Part shown: positions 1 to 11,126 of the stretch, piece by piece
How positions within the stretch are numbered: the first letter of the stretch is position 1
Layout of the letters: each line of letters starts with the position of its first letter
Origin: Chlamydoabsidia padenii
Taxonomy: Eukaryota > Mucoromycota > Mucoromycetes > Mucorales > Cunninghamellaceae
Length of the DNA stretch: 64,000 nt
Assembly (NCBI GenBank): GCA_025330725.1
Contig: JAIWND010000064.1
Coordinates: 1-64,000 of the forward strand
Direction of reading: 5' to 3'
Notes under the pieces: generated by a model
Database searches by the model: none
Told to the model about the DNA's origin: nothing
The model's input: only the letters and a program-made list of their open reading frames with translations
Made by a program: the position numbers and the translations under genes

Positions 1-569
1 AGCCACCGAATTGCCTACAAGCTGGAGTCCAATGACTTGGTTTTTTTCAGCTAGTGTTAAGGCATAGTATGTCAAGTTACAAGAAGTTTTATTCACAAGT
101 TCACCCGAAAACTACGTATTTCTATTGGGACTGTCTCCGTTGAGATTGTTCGGAATTTGAAAGTGTATACTTTTTTTGTCCCCTGTAATGTCGGGGTTAT
201 AATGGGAAGACTGTGAAGTCAAATAAAAGATAGAATAGATAATGGTTTATTGAATGTGAGTTCGTCCTGTATTTATACTAAACTAAAGCTGCGGTAGGAT
301 AAGAGATAATTACCAATACAAATATATATATATATATATATATCAAAGAGTACCAATAGGAATACGATAAAGTCATGTTATGTCATGATGGCGAAGTAAG
401 TGAAGGGAAGAGAAAAGAAAAAGGAAAAAATGCAAATGCAATTTTGTTGAGCCGCAGTGTACAATAAGAATCCAAGCTGACCAATCAGATTAATCCATTA
501 CACCCCACTGTAATATAGCTGTGTTGAAGCTGAAATGGGGCTTCTATATAATGTGCATATATACAGTAA
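1..569. other. Gene-free left edge
   Basis: No convincing coding exon was seen on either strand. The stretch is AT-rich, with a TA dinucleotide run near 324-344 and purine-rich sequence around 405-430. It ends at the outer border of the left inverted repeat of the neighbouring MULE element. Confidence 0.5.
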
Positions 570-571
570 AA

Positions 572-650
572 GGGAATTGTTATTTCCACCACCTGTTTTA
601 ACTAATTCCACTGCCCCTCGGAGGTACATTCTGCCGGTCCAATAAAAATC
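572..650 (+). repeat. Left terminal inverted repeat of MULE
   Basis: It contains GAGGTACATTCTGCCGGTCC followed by AATAAAAATC, matched in reverse complement at the right end. An insertion of about 20 bp (TGTTTTAACTAATTCCAC region) distinguishes it from the right copy. Confidence 0.85.
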
Positions 651-807
651 GTTTATTTACTACCATCATACTACCATCTATTGCATAATAAAACATCACT
701 TTTTTATTTGATTAAATGATAAGGAAGATAGTAACTATGTCTAAAGGGAAGAAGGGAAGAAGAAGAAGAAGAAGAAGACAATACTAAGCACTAAAAAACC
801 CCCACCA

Positions 808-2813
808 CTAGTTGGGGCAGTTTTTAACGTTGTGCCCAGCCTGTCTGCATCTACCACAACGTCTAGGACTACGTTCAGAGATTTTGAAGGCTGATGGGTC
901 CCTTTACGTCGAGCTGGTGTTGTGGCGAGATGTTGAACTGGTAGGCCTTCCCCGACCACGTCTTATCATTGGATCATGTGGACCTGAGATGGTCCAAATG
1001 CAAGTTGGTGGAGGGCTTGCCGAGCTTGTAGTTGTTGATATAACGGTGCTTGGTTGTAATGGTCCAAGATTCGGTCCACTAACGGTTGTAAGTCCCTATC
1101 TATTTGTTGCTCCCCCTGTTGACCTACCTGTTGTACTTCCAGTGTCGCTTCATTTACAGATACATCAACAATGTCGTCTATCCACCATTGGAGATGAAAG
1201 TCATCAACACTTAAAGTGGCGTCAGGGTGATTGAGAGTGGCAGCAGCAATAGCATGTGCACAAGGAAGACCTATCAAAAAAATAAAACGTTGGCTTTATG
1301 TTGCGATTCAGTTGGTTTCTTTTTTTCTTACCCATCGTTGTCGTGAATGAATTCGTACAAGGAGGTGCGTTCGCTTCGGTGGACTTGACGACTTGTTACA
1401 GCGTTAAAGTGAGAGCATAAGCCGAGATCTTGCCAGTAACCCTAGAGAAAAGATGAATCCGGTGAGTATGAGCTATCCGTATACGTTCATTCATTAATTT
1501 GGCCTGGTAATCCTTTTCTTGATTGGCGACGGCAAGACAAATCTTTCCTTGGACGTCAAATAAATAGTCGGTGGATACGTTGATATAGGACTTGAGTGTA
1601 TGGTAAGCACTTTCGACGCGAGATGCTGTTGTTAATCCCAAGTGGAAAAAGCGCCTTGTCCATGGTGTTGCAAACCGTTCCTTGTGAATCATCCAAGTAG
1701 ATTGGATATAAGAGATAGCAGCGGAGTGACTTGATCGGTATCTTTTTTTGAAGCCTTCCCAACCAGTTTCCAAATCATCTACTTCATAACACCGCACCAC
1801 AGATCGCCAAGATACCAAGAATTCATTCCTAGCGTCTTCATCCCCGTTGAATTGACTTTTGCAGTTGGCTATCAGGTTCTTTTCGATATGCCACATAGAA
1901 AGTACATTGTTGGAAGTAGGGAAGACGCCAGGAATTGCATTCATTAAAGCTTGTTCACGGTCGGTGACAATGGTAACAGGTTGAGATTTTTCGTTAAATA
2001 TCTTTTCCTTGATCGTGCGTAGGACCCAATCATAGTCGTCCTGTTTTTCCTCCGTCAAAAAGACAAAGCATCCAAAGAAAGTGGTCCAAAAGCTTGTAAT
2101 ACCAACCACTTGAAGCAAAGGCATTTTGAATTTGTTTGTCTTGTATTACAATCCATGAGCAAGACAGATCCAAACCGACGAAGCAAGCCAACAGAGATAT
2201 TATGAGCAAAAAAAACAAAGATGAGTCACCCTATCTTCATTGTCAACACGGAAGTCAAATATATACTTATCTGTTTGCGAGACTTTATCCACAAGAGCAC
2301 GGATAGGTGTACGACCTTCGAGTTGAGTTTTCCGGATTTTCACACGTTCGTTGTATATCGTTCTTGGTGTAAGTAAGGTATCAGGATCAGCTTGTCGTAA
2401 AGTAGAGATGATTTGCCAAAGGAGAGATCCGCCAGCTGTCATTTGTGCGACACGTCCTTGTTGAGAGTCAGTGAGCCTACGCATCGAAGGATGATCTGAC
2501 AAGTTTGTGTCGAGCTGGTGATAATGGTTGTTGCAATGTGTTTTGAGGATCCAACGATGTTGACGTTTGACAATCTTCCACTTGAATGGGCAGTCAACCA
2601 ATCTTGTCCCCGTACCTCTCTGATTGCTGGTCCCGTACGTCGTTCTCGGTATGCACCACCACGATCAAATTTCAAGTCAATGGAGGAGAGAATACCAGAT
2701 TTTTTTCTTGATCGTTCCTTTGTGATTACCACACCTTGTTGTTTCCCAAATTGCTTGATGTATTCAGAGGCGCGGATTTCGTTGTCGAATTCCAATTGGT
2801 TTGGCACCGCCAT
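808..2813 (-). pseudogene. MULE transposase, FAR1-MULE-SWIM-zinc knuckle, broken
   Basis: Read from the ATG at 2813, the protein begins MAVPNQLEF and has a FAR1-type DNA-binding region (RGGAYRERRT, then LVDCPFKWKI one frame away). The MULE DDE core follows: VLLMDC..., YKTNKFKMPLLQVVG, then TDREQALMNAIPGVFP and MWHIEKNL. After an intron at about 1276-1332 come GLPCAHAIAAA (SWIM zinc finger) and a C-terminal CCHC knuckle, CGRCRQAGHNVKNC, ending in TAG at 808-810. Disabling changes seen: a one-base shift in the FAR1 region near 2640, an extra base in an 8-A run near 2213, a one-base loss just after the catalytic MDC near 2145, and an in-frame TAA at 1396. Domain order is that of an autonomous MULE transposase, which cuts and pastes the element in the nucleus. 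This copy cannot make a full protein. Confidence 0.85.
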
Positions 2814-2889
2814 AGTGAAGATTTAATCTTGAGGAGCAGACATAGTAAGTGACGGTAAGGTAAGTAATGTGAAGAAGTATGAAGAGGAA

Positions 2890-2947
2890 GATTTTTATTG
2901 GACCGGCAGAATGTACCTCCGAGGGGGTGGTGGAATTAACAATTCCC
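2890..2947 (-). repeat. Right terminal inverted repeat of MULE
   Basis: It reads GATTTTTATTGGACCGGCAG inward to outward and ends TTAACAATTCCC, the reverse complement of the left repeat with a few mismatches. It lies about 75 bp upstream of the transposase start codon, so it probably overlaps the promoter. Confidence 0.85.
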
Positions 2948-2949
2948 TT

Positions 2950-3469
2950 CTAACAAATGCAATTTGCATAATTAACGGTTTTGTCTTTTTATTCAGTGCC
3001 CACTTTTTGCTTCCTCTCTCCAATACGCCTAATAGACACTTTTTAGCCAAGTCGATTTAATCGAAAAGAAAAAAAAAACTATTATATCGATTAATACTAC
3101 ACACTACTTTTTTTTTTTTAAAAAAAGGGGGGGGTACACCCGGTAAACAAACAAAATCCAACATCGCTTTAATCAGCAGAAGTAAAAGAAGTCAGAATAT
3201 ATTTTATTAAGGTGTCGTCATCAGAATTATAAACCCTTAAATGCGCCATGACTCCAATTTTAGTTATTGTTATTCTCTTCCTCTCTCTTTTATCTTTTTT
3301 ACCTTTTATTATTCTCTCCCCTCTTTTTAGTTATAGATTTAGTATAAATATTGTATCAAATGATTTTAATAAAAAGGGTATCTTTATTACTTCTAATCAT
3401 ACTGCCTGGGTTGGTGACAAAGGTAAGCCATTTCAAAGCCCAGCTTATGCAATAAGAGTCAGATAATAA
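2950..3469. other. Intergenic, with one weak hydrophobic ORF
   Basis: An ATG at 3248 opens 72 codons: a hydrophobic N-terminus (ILVIVILFLSLLSFLPFII) and then FITSNHTAWVG. No family was recognised and the reading frame runs into the 3' side of the convergent minus-strand gene. It could be a truncated exon or chance. The A/G homopolymers at 3109-3136 carry no further signal. Confidence 0.3.
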
Positions 3470-3755
3470 CTAATCAAAATCCAATAGATCTAAAATAAAA
3501 AGGTTAATATCAGTAAAGCAACACACACAGATACACATAGTCCCTGTGTTACCTGCTAATTCTTGATCCGTGGCGGCCACAATTGGACTACAGCTTAACC
3601 CACCTCTTTGCAACCAAGAATCTATCTGAGTTTCATTCAAAACGCCTGTTTCCTCAATATGACAGAAGGATTGTTGTTGTTGTTGTTGCTGTTGTTCCCA
3701 TATAAAGTCCAAATCTTGCATCCAGGTTGGTGAGAGTAGCGTATTGTCTGACCCA

Positions 3756-3789
<34 letters not shown>

Positions 3790-4755
3790 GATCTATATTC
3801 ATTGACCTTGAATCCGACACCAGAGGGTCAGTTACTTTATCCATCCGTTCATCTTTTCCATAATCATAATCATCAAAATCAAAATCAAAATCAAAATCCG
3901 AGTCGTTGTCAGAATCATCCGAGTCCCGAATGTTAAAAGAGAAGGAGCGCGTGAGAGTTGCATAAGAATTTTTCGCACAAGACGATGACTTTTTTTTTAG
4001 GACGACTGAGACATAACCATTAGGATTTGTCTGGAGTTCCATGTAGGACGAGGAGCTATGGTAAGGTTTCCTTTTGTGTACCCGGTTCTTGTTGTTGCTG
4101 TGTGTAGTAGTAAATAGATTCCTTCCATTTCCGACTGTTTGGCTGATAATGGCAGATGTGATAATCCTTGTTGGTGTAAAAGATGTCGTTGATCGTTTGG
4201 AATCATCCAAGATGATATTTTCTAATCGGGTATACATGGCAATATCACTGGGCTCCGTTGATCTTTTCAAATCAGTCATCATTCGTTGCTTTGCCAAAGA
4301 GAGATTAGTGCGAAGACGCCTACCAAGATCCACCAGGGAGGTTGATTCTTCTTGTTGTTTTTCTCCTTCTTGTTCTTTGTTGCCCTTGTTATTCCGATTT
4401 GTCAAAGGAGGCGTGGGTGATTGACAGGTGATTGCTAAAAGCTCGTTTGCTGATAATGTTTGAGGCAGTTCCGTGGTGTACTTGTCGTTCAAAGTCAATG
4501 ACAAGTTGAGATCTTGATCAAATAGACCAAAGTTGTATTGATTGGAGTACAAAAGTGATGACAAGAATGGTGGAACATGACTTGAAGGACCACTGCTAAG
4601 GCTTGATTGTTCGGTCAAATAAAGTAGTTGATTTTCATCTGTGACCCTATCATGAACAATGGTTTGTTAGTATGGAGGGCTCAACTGAATCATATTGCCA
4701 CAAGTCATTACCCATTGGTATAAGTAGGAATATTAGTTGAGTACTGATGTAACAT
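3470..4755 (-). CDS. Low-complexity acidic/Gln-rich protein, unknown function
   Basis: Predicted two-exon gene. Exon 1 at 4712-4755 gives MLHQYSTNIPTYTNG. The intron at 4647-4711 has GTAATG...ATAG ends. Exon 2 continues VTDENQLLYLTEQSS and runs to the TAG at 3470, about 406 residues. A further 63-nt in-frame intron (3490-3552, GTAACA...TTTTAG) would replace the odd Cys-rich tail with a C-terminus reading ELADLLDFD. Visible features: a short coiled region rich in Lys/Arg around residues 100-135, a Ser/Thr-rich middle, an Asp/Phe repeat (DSDFDFDFDFDDYDYG), and two polyglutamine runs of 11 and 8. No enzyme motif or membrane segment was seen. Composition suggests a nuclear or regulatory protein, but that is inference. 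No homologue was recognised. Confidence 0.55.
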
Positions 4756-4892
4756 GATTGACAAGTAGACAGAAGAGAAGCAATCGATAAAGAATGAAAG
4801 AGGTAAGGGAATATAGTTTAGAAAGGGGGAAGAAGAAGAAAAAATCTCGGAAGCCCACTTTTTATCTTTTGATCGGAGTGTCCAAATAAAGT

Positions 4893-4946
<54 letters not shown>

Positions 4947-5507
4947 TGTCTATTAGAATAGAAGAGAAAAATAATGATCTTATCACCGAGACTTTTAGCA
5001 TTATCACTTTTCAGATGTAAAGTGCTGCGGTCATTCCATCTCCTCCGACTGTCGCCATGGCAACTGTCATACACTCTTGTTTAATTATATTGGTTTCTCC
5101 GCCGATCTTCCATGGAATGGTGCCTTTTTGTTTTGTTTCATTCCGTTAGAATGTCATGTCATGTCATACTTTAATGAAAAATAAAACTAAATAATTAATT
5201 CATGCTATGTGCACCCTACATATCCCCCTTTTTTTTAAGAACATACTTTTGACGCGGTAAATGATAGTCCCCCCCCGTCATGTAATATCACACAAGTATA
5301 TAACGACTGGGTTTGATACATTCCCCCATAACTTTTTATAGAGTGGTTTCTGGTATACTATTATAGGTGCTTGACTTTTATTTTGTTTGTTACCAGTCAT
5401 GTCAAAAGGAATATTATCTGGTAGTATTGATAAACCAGGGTTTTTTAAAATATCAACATTTTCGATATATGATATGAATTGAGTAATTTATTGTTGTTGT
5501 TTTTTAT

Positions 5508-5549
<42 letters not shown>

Positions 5550-5633
5550 ATTATGTAAAAATGTATATGTTCAAGTTAACTAAAGGGTAGAGAGGAGATA
5601 TGTATCTTGTTCATTATTTATTTATTTAATTAT
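4756..5633. promoter_or_regulatory. Intergenic region with two long poly(dA) tracts
   Basis: It separates the start of the acidic protein gene from the 3' end of the sugar transporter. It holds a run of 51 A at 4894-4944, about 140 bp upstream of the acidic protein start codon, and a second A run at about 5511-5545. Long poly(dA:dT) tracts exclude nucleosomes in fungal promoters, so the first may be a promoter element. No gene was seen. Confidence 0.4.
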
Positions 5634-6445
5634 TTATCGTCTGTACTTTTCAAATTCCCTGACCACGGATTCGATCGACCTATTCTTCGTCTCTAATAAA
5701 ATAAAATAAAAAGCGCTTAATATTATACATTTGTTATTTACTGTTTCTATTTAATTATATATTACCTGGTATATAAAACCAAGTGAATCCCAAAGAAGCA
5801 AGTCCAACCCCAGTAAAGATCAAAAAAGTATAACCTTGAATAGTAGCAAATACCACAGGAAAGAAGAGGGCGACGATAAAGTTGATTGTCCAATTAACAG
5901 TGATAGTCAAACTACCAATAGTGGATGAGGCAAAAGTAGGACACATATCAATGGTCAAGAGCCACGGGATGGGATTCATACCCAAAGCAAACATAGCCAT
6001 ATACATTATCAACCCAACCACAAGAAGAGGGATCAAGTTGAACAAGCAACCCAAGAACACTGCCACCGAGAAGACTGCTACACCGATTTCAGATATCATC
6101 AAAAGAGGACGTCGGCCCATACGATCCATGAGTGCCACTGCCACGATCGTCACCAATAGAAACACCGCGGCGTCCACGGTAGACATGATGTTGGGCATAC
6201 CAATAGATACAGAGTTGGGTGTGTCGTATATGGCTGCATAAACCATGGAGCTGTAATAGAGAATGGCGCTGATACCAAGGAATTGCTGAAGGAGGGAAAG
6301 AACGACAAGAGTGAGGGCCATGCGTCGCATCACTGGATCTTTAAATACAAGTCGGAGAGAGAGTTGTTGTTCACTTGGTCGTTTCTTTTTACCACCACCG
6401 GTGCCCATCATTTCTTCATCATTGTCATTGTCATTGTCGTCGTCG

Positions 6446-6477
<32 letters not shown>

Positions 6478-7665
6478 ATCGGCAGCACATACGTTTTCGC
6501 CTCGAGTTGGCCCGCGATTCAAATGATCTTGTTGTTGATGTTGTTTCTCTGGTAAACTAGAATCCAATGGTTGATGCTCATCATCACCGTCAGCATTGTC
6601 ATCCATGTCTTTTTCTTTTCCTTCTTTGACATCTTGGCCGACCAAAGTGTCTTGAGCAGATATCATCGAGTGGCGATGTTGTTGTGAATAAGGTGATTCG
6701 CTGGTGTATTTCAATGCCGATATTGCACCTGCTGCCCCTAGTTGTCCTTGTACCATTTCATAGAATTCCCGATCAATGCTGCAAGAACCACGTAGTTTTT
6801 GCAAGACATAACGAGCATCATCAATTCGATTCACCGAAATTAACCATCGAGGAGATTCCACACAAGTGAGCATGAGAAGAGTTTGAATCAATGCAGGAAG
6901 AGCGGCCAAACCATAATTGACACGCCATAAAGGTACACGAGATAAAAACATACCAATCAATGTAGATAAAAAGATACCCAAAGCAATAAAGAGTCTGTAT
7001 AAAAGAAAAAGTTGGTTAGTGTTTGACAAAAGGGAGGGAGGGTCAAGACACTTACTGATGATAACATCCCATGGCACCACGTGCACGGATGGTAGAAATT
7101 TCACCAATATATGTAGGAATCACCAAAGAACATAAACCACAAGATAGACCACAAATGATACGACCAGCAATAAACATCCCAGGAACCAAAGAGACGCTAA
7201 TCAAGACGCTGCCGATTACAAATCCAATGTTGCTTAATATGATCGTCCTTTTTCTTCCTAGTTTGGTTTGAAGTAAGGCACAACTGAGAGCACTAATTAA
7301 TCCACCTAAACAAAAGGACGCCACTGCGAATGCCCTTTTTATAGTGGAGGGAAGGAAAGAAAAAAGAAAGGTTAGATATATATTATAATAGATTGAAATA
7401 GACTTACCATAGGAAGGTTGACATTGGTAGACAATCTGGGAATGTTTTATTATAAAGATGAGCATTTCCTGTTGGACAATTGTGTGTGATTTCGCCCGGG
7501 ACATTAGGTGATCTATGGCCAAAAAGTATATTAGTATGACAGCCATATGTTTTCGCATTGTTTCTTACTTTACCCAATAACCCAGCCAAAGGATAATGAT
7601 GTGATACATGTTACCAAAACACAATATACCATGTATTTCGGCGTTTTCGCTTCAACAGATTCCAT
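5634..7665 (-). CDS. SLC2-type sugar transporter (MFS) with Asp-rich central loop
   Basis: Five exons: 7574-7665, 7408-7512, 7056-7334, 5766-6994 and 5634-5692, together 587 residues. It begins MESVEAKTPKYMVYCVLVTC. Family marks in order: LGRKRT after TM2, GEISTIRARGAMGCYHQL (loop 4-5), PRWL after TM6, DRMGRRPLL (loop 8-9), and the closing PETKNRSIESV in the last exon, whose acceptor is TTTATTAG. Twelve membrane segments are expected in the plasma or an organelle membrane, carrying hexose or a related sugar by facilitation or proton symport. The TM6-TM7 cytosolic loop is unusually long, about 150 residues, with a run of about 15 Asp coded by a GAC/GAT repeat, followed by an Asn/Asp stretch and GGGKKKR. 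The last exon is easy to miss because exon 4 reads through into a false stop. The substrate cannot be told from sequence. Confidence 0.88.
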
Positions 7666-7868
7666 TGTGTTCTAGTATATATGATCTACAAAAAAAAAAA
7701 AGAAAGAGAGAGAGAGAGAGAGCTATATAAAGATAAAAGAGAAATAGATAATAATAAAAAAAGACCCATCCCCCCAGTAAAAAGTTAAAAAAAAAAGTCA
7801 AAGGCAAGGGACCCCCCATCCCTTTCTAGTTGTAACCCCTGATAAAGTATGATTAATATACCTGTTTA

Positions 7869-9845
7869 TTAAGTAGTTGTCAAGTGGTTATACATCAATA
7901 AGATCCATCCGTACATAATGCCCAAAGCACAATAAATACTTGTCATCATCAATGGTAAGAATTCATAGTGAGCACCAAACAATAGAGTATGGCCAATCGA
8001 AGTATAACATTGCAAGATAATCAAACCCATTACATAGATCCATTCCACTTGGGTTAGCAATTGTCGGAGTTTTCTAATTTGCCGAGAAAAAAAATAAAGT
8101 TTGCATGAATAAAAGTGTCGATTCATTTTTCGTATCCACTTACGTTTGAAGACAGTAGCATAAGCCAGGGAGGATGGATAGATACCAAATGAGTGTAATG
8201 GATAGCTTTATAGGTGTTTCTATTGTGGATTTTTTTTAAAGAGAGATAGAGAGGGTGAGATGTGCATTGTTTTTTCTCCGATTTACCTTGGATTTGAAAC
8301 AACAGCGGGTACAGTGATACAATTCCAGCACTACTAAGGGTAACAAACATTCGCAAATGGAATACACTTCTTGTCGCCATGAATCTTAAAAAAAAATAGT
8401 CAAGTACACCATTTCTTTTTCTTCTTCTTCTTCATTACTTACGAGTAGGGAATTAATACCAACATAATAGCCTTTTCATGGACATGCCAACCAAAGAAAT
8501 AAGATGCGAATCCACAGAGTGTCAAAGAGGAGATAAAGCAATCGTAAGTGGGTCTTCGCCAAAGCACTTGTAAGACCAACTTTGTAAAAGAAGAATGTCT
8601 GGTTACTGTATTTTGTTATTACCTACACACACTCATATTACTTACTAATTGCACGAGGACTGTCAAAATCAAAGTATGAATAGCTTGGACAGTAGGCAAG
8701 ATAGCAAAGACAGTGTCACCAACGTAGCCTCTTGTCATTGATCCAATAGCAGTGATATCAAAATTCCATTGACACTTTTTGGCAGCTAGGTGGTAAGAAG
8801 AAGGAGAAGAAGACCAAGTGAATAACACGATAAACAAAATAGGGTTTGACCTACCTACCTAGAATCAAACATCGATCCAACCCAGCATAAAGTGCCCAAA
8901 GATTTGGCGCCCAGTAAGCATGACAAAGACCTCGAGTAAAAGGGAATAGTCGATCCAATAATGCTTGAGCTTGACCTGCCCAGATAAATGGACCCAAGGA
9001 GACAAAAAAGACGGCGAGGACGGAGAATCCTAAACGAAAGAAGCGAATAAAGGAGAACTTTTGATCTTGATAACAATAAGCCTGTAGTAGATAAACAAAG
9101 TAAGCTGGAGCCAAATAAAGGTAAATGTGTTTAAAGTTGAGGAGAATGGCAAAGAGAATGCCTGATCGTAAAAGTCGATTCTAACATGATTGAATAGAGA
9201 AGGGTCAGAGATGGTTCACTGTATATATATATATATATATATATTACCTTTTTCGCATCCACAATGGAATGAATTAGTATACCATAAAGTAAACCATTGT
9301 ATTGGAAATGAATATGATCTACAATCCATAACCCAGGGTGTAAAAAGATGGACGCCGCTACCACCAAATAAGAGCCGCTAGTTTTCAAGTAACGTAGTAG
9401 ACCCCAATATAATACAAGTTCACTTATCATTACTGTGGCGCGTTGATAAATAATAGTTGTATTGCTGCTGTATCCTAGTTGAGTGATCATTGTCATGTCG
9501 GGCTCAAGATGATGACCAAACCAGCCTACAAGTTTTTCAAACCAGGCAAAAAACGGTGGGTAATCTAAGGTCCATTCGGAAGTAGACTAACAAAAAAAGA
9601 GGGGGGGGAGTAAGTTCTAGTGTGTATCTTTTCGCAAAAGTAATACGTTTACTTCAAGATACCACTGGGATAAAGGTAAATTATGAGTGATCGACAACCA
9701 ATTTCTGTGGACTTCAAAATCGGTAGATCGACTAGTAGTAATACGCCCAAGTTGATTAATAATCTTTGTGTGTGTATCTATTTACTTACTATGATGGTAT
9801 AAGAAGACACTTGATAAGTGTACTGAGAATTAATAGTGGTAACAT
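7869..9845 (-). CDS. ALG8: Dolichyl-P-Glc:Glc1Man9GlcNAc2-PP-dolichol glucosyltransferase (ALG8)
   Basis: Nine exons close in frame: 9790-9845, 9653-9731, 9248-9586, 8859-9180, 8646-8785, 8443-8579, 8287-8384, 8144-8219 and 7869-8073, giving 483 residues, slightly short for the family. Conserved blocks: [77 protein letters not shown] and [11 protein letters not shown]. These separate ALG8 from ALG6. The enzyme is a polytopic ER protein that adds the second glucose to the lipid-linked oligosaccharide before transfer to Asn by oligosaccharyltransferase. The ATG at 9845 gives only 16 residues before the [12 protein letters not shown] block; an additional upstream exon is possible. The sugar transporter lies head to tail 200 bp downstream. 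A TA microsatellite sits in the third intron near the donor. Confidence 0.92.
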
Positions 9846-10272
9846 GAAGGGACCATGAAGAAGATGAAGAGAAGGGCGAAATTAGCCCACAGGATAATAG
9901 TAGTATATTCAAAAGCCGCCCAATCACCTTTTTTGGACCGACCCAACCCTTTAGAATGCCCGAATTCGTGTGTGTGAAATACAAGATAACTACGAATACT
10001 TGCATTCAAAAATACAAAATGCTCTTTATGTTATTTTTTTAAACAAAAAAAATATGCATCATACATAGCCGAGAATCGGAGAAATGGACGCCACATTTTC
10101 GTTGGACTGAGGTTTTCCTCCAAGGAAAATCCTGCCCGCAAGAGAGGTAACAAGCATATGATAGAAGTGAAGCTTTAATTTTGCAACGATCAATCGGAGA
10201 AAATAAAAATGTCAGTGAAAGATATTGCGGACATGTACGTGAAGTTCCTTTTAGTTTACCATAAGTAGTAAA
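9846..10272. other. Intergenic between ALG8 start and Fanzor relic
   Basis: No gene was seen. It includes AT-rich ALG8 promoter sequence and, at the relic's 3' end, a small inverted repeat (AGTTTAC...GTAAACT) at about 10253-10275 overlapping the relic's stop codon. Confidence 0.4.
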
Positions 10273-11086
10273 CTACTGCGTCGAACATCCTTCCCGAGGA
10301 AGGTAGTGCGTCATAACCTCGTTCCAAGGATTGGCGTCACCGAATAAGCACTTGAACAAAGCTGGTGCTGGTGTTGTTGTTGTTGTTGTCGATGGTGTGA
10401 AAGCAGGGTAATCGTCCTTGGTCGCCATTTTGTAAACCCCTTTTTTCAAAATGTTAATCGCAGCATTTTGATCCCGCCCCCGCTAGGCAACCCCTTTTCT
10501 TCTTCCGATGAAGTCAGGGTTGATACACACAACGATACCAGGATTTAGCTTGCTGCTGTGCTGCCTTGAGGGTGTACCACCCGAGAGTCGCGCAAACAAC
10601 AAAGTTTTGAAATAAGTTATTCGTTTGTGTCTTGGACTTGTGCTTTCAGATCGATGGAGTGTTGCAAATTGATTGTCCTTTTATTCTTGAACCATGACCT
10701 TGGCCAGCATCACCATAGAATACATTACTTTTTTTTTGGTGGCCTTTCTTTTTGGTTTCGAGCGGATTTCGTATCAGTTTTGTTGCCGCCAAAAAATATA
10801 CCTTGCTTGTGAATCGTTTTGTGCCATTTGTGTGCTTGTTCATCCACGGGAATTGGTAGAATGCTTGGAGACGATATCGGTATCCTTGACTTTCATGTAT
10901 GTTTTTGATGTAGGTCTGGTGCTGATCATCTTGATTTTTATGCTTTTTTCCAATCTCCGAGAGATATTGTTCAATGGCATTGAGATTGTCATACAAAAAA
11001 GCTTTTTTGTTGTTGATATCATTAATTTGACAGTAGTTTGCCAGTATGTCTTTGTTTTTCCCATGAATGTCCAGTTTTGTATCCAT
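10273..11086 (-). pseudogene. Fanzor/TnpB-like nuclease relic (C-terminal half)
   Basis: Read on the minus strand in pieces. The 146-codon part (11086-10646) is Lys-rich and ends NVFYGDAGQGHGSRIKGQ, resembling the RuvC-II neighbourhood of Fanzor proteins. It is followed, through stops and frame changes, by NE(stop)LISKLCCLRDSR, VVCINPDFIGRRKG and GRDQNAAINILKKG, resembling the zinc-ribbon and RuvC-III (NRDxNAAxNI) end of TnpB/Fanzor. The terminal exon closes with GCSTQ and TAG at 10273. The RuvC-I aspartate region is not present. The zinc ribbon has lost Cys residues. It is clearly a different lineage from the gene at 37-39.6 kb. Plus-strand ORFs here are antisense shadows. Fanzor proteins are RNA-guided DNA nucleases of transposable elements; this copy is dead. 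Confidence 0.62.
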
Positions 11087-11126
11087 CCGCTTTTTGATCA
11101 GTTTGTTTTTTACAACTTAGCGGACT

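Larger units (their letters stand above)
570..2949 (-). mobile_element. Decayed MULE (Mutator-like) DNA transposon with terminal inverted repeats
   Basis: A roughly 2.4 kb unit is bounded by inverted repeats at 572-650 and 2890-2947 and encloses a broken Mutator-like transposase on the minus strand. The outer ends both read GGGAATTGTTA inward. The left copy carries about 20 extra bases relative to the right. MULEs normally make 9-11 bp target duplications; the flanks (ACAGTAAAA on the left, TTCTAACAA on the right) do not match, so the insertion is old or the border is slightly misplaced. The repeats plus a transposase fragment in correct relative position make the element call strong; mobility is unlikely because the coding region is broken at several places. 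Confidence 0.85.

Noticed and set aside
812..1234. 140-codon plus-strand ORF
   Set aside because: It is the complement of the MULE zinc-knuckle and SWIM region, which has clear motifs on the minus strand.
3248..3466. Hydrophobic 72-codon ORF, possibly an acyltransferase fragment (ITSNHTAW)
   Set aside because: The NHx4D spacing does not fit and nothing downstream continues the family, so no function was assigned.
4708..5007. ORF with a long Phe run
   Set aside because: The Phe run is the translated complement of the 51-A tract; only its last 15 codons are real, as exon 1 of the acidic protein.
6311..6526. Ser-, Arg/His- and Val-run ORFs on the plus strand
   Set aside because: Antisense of the Asp-coding repeat in the sugar transporter.
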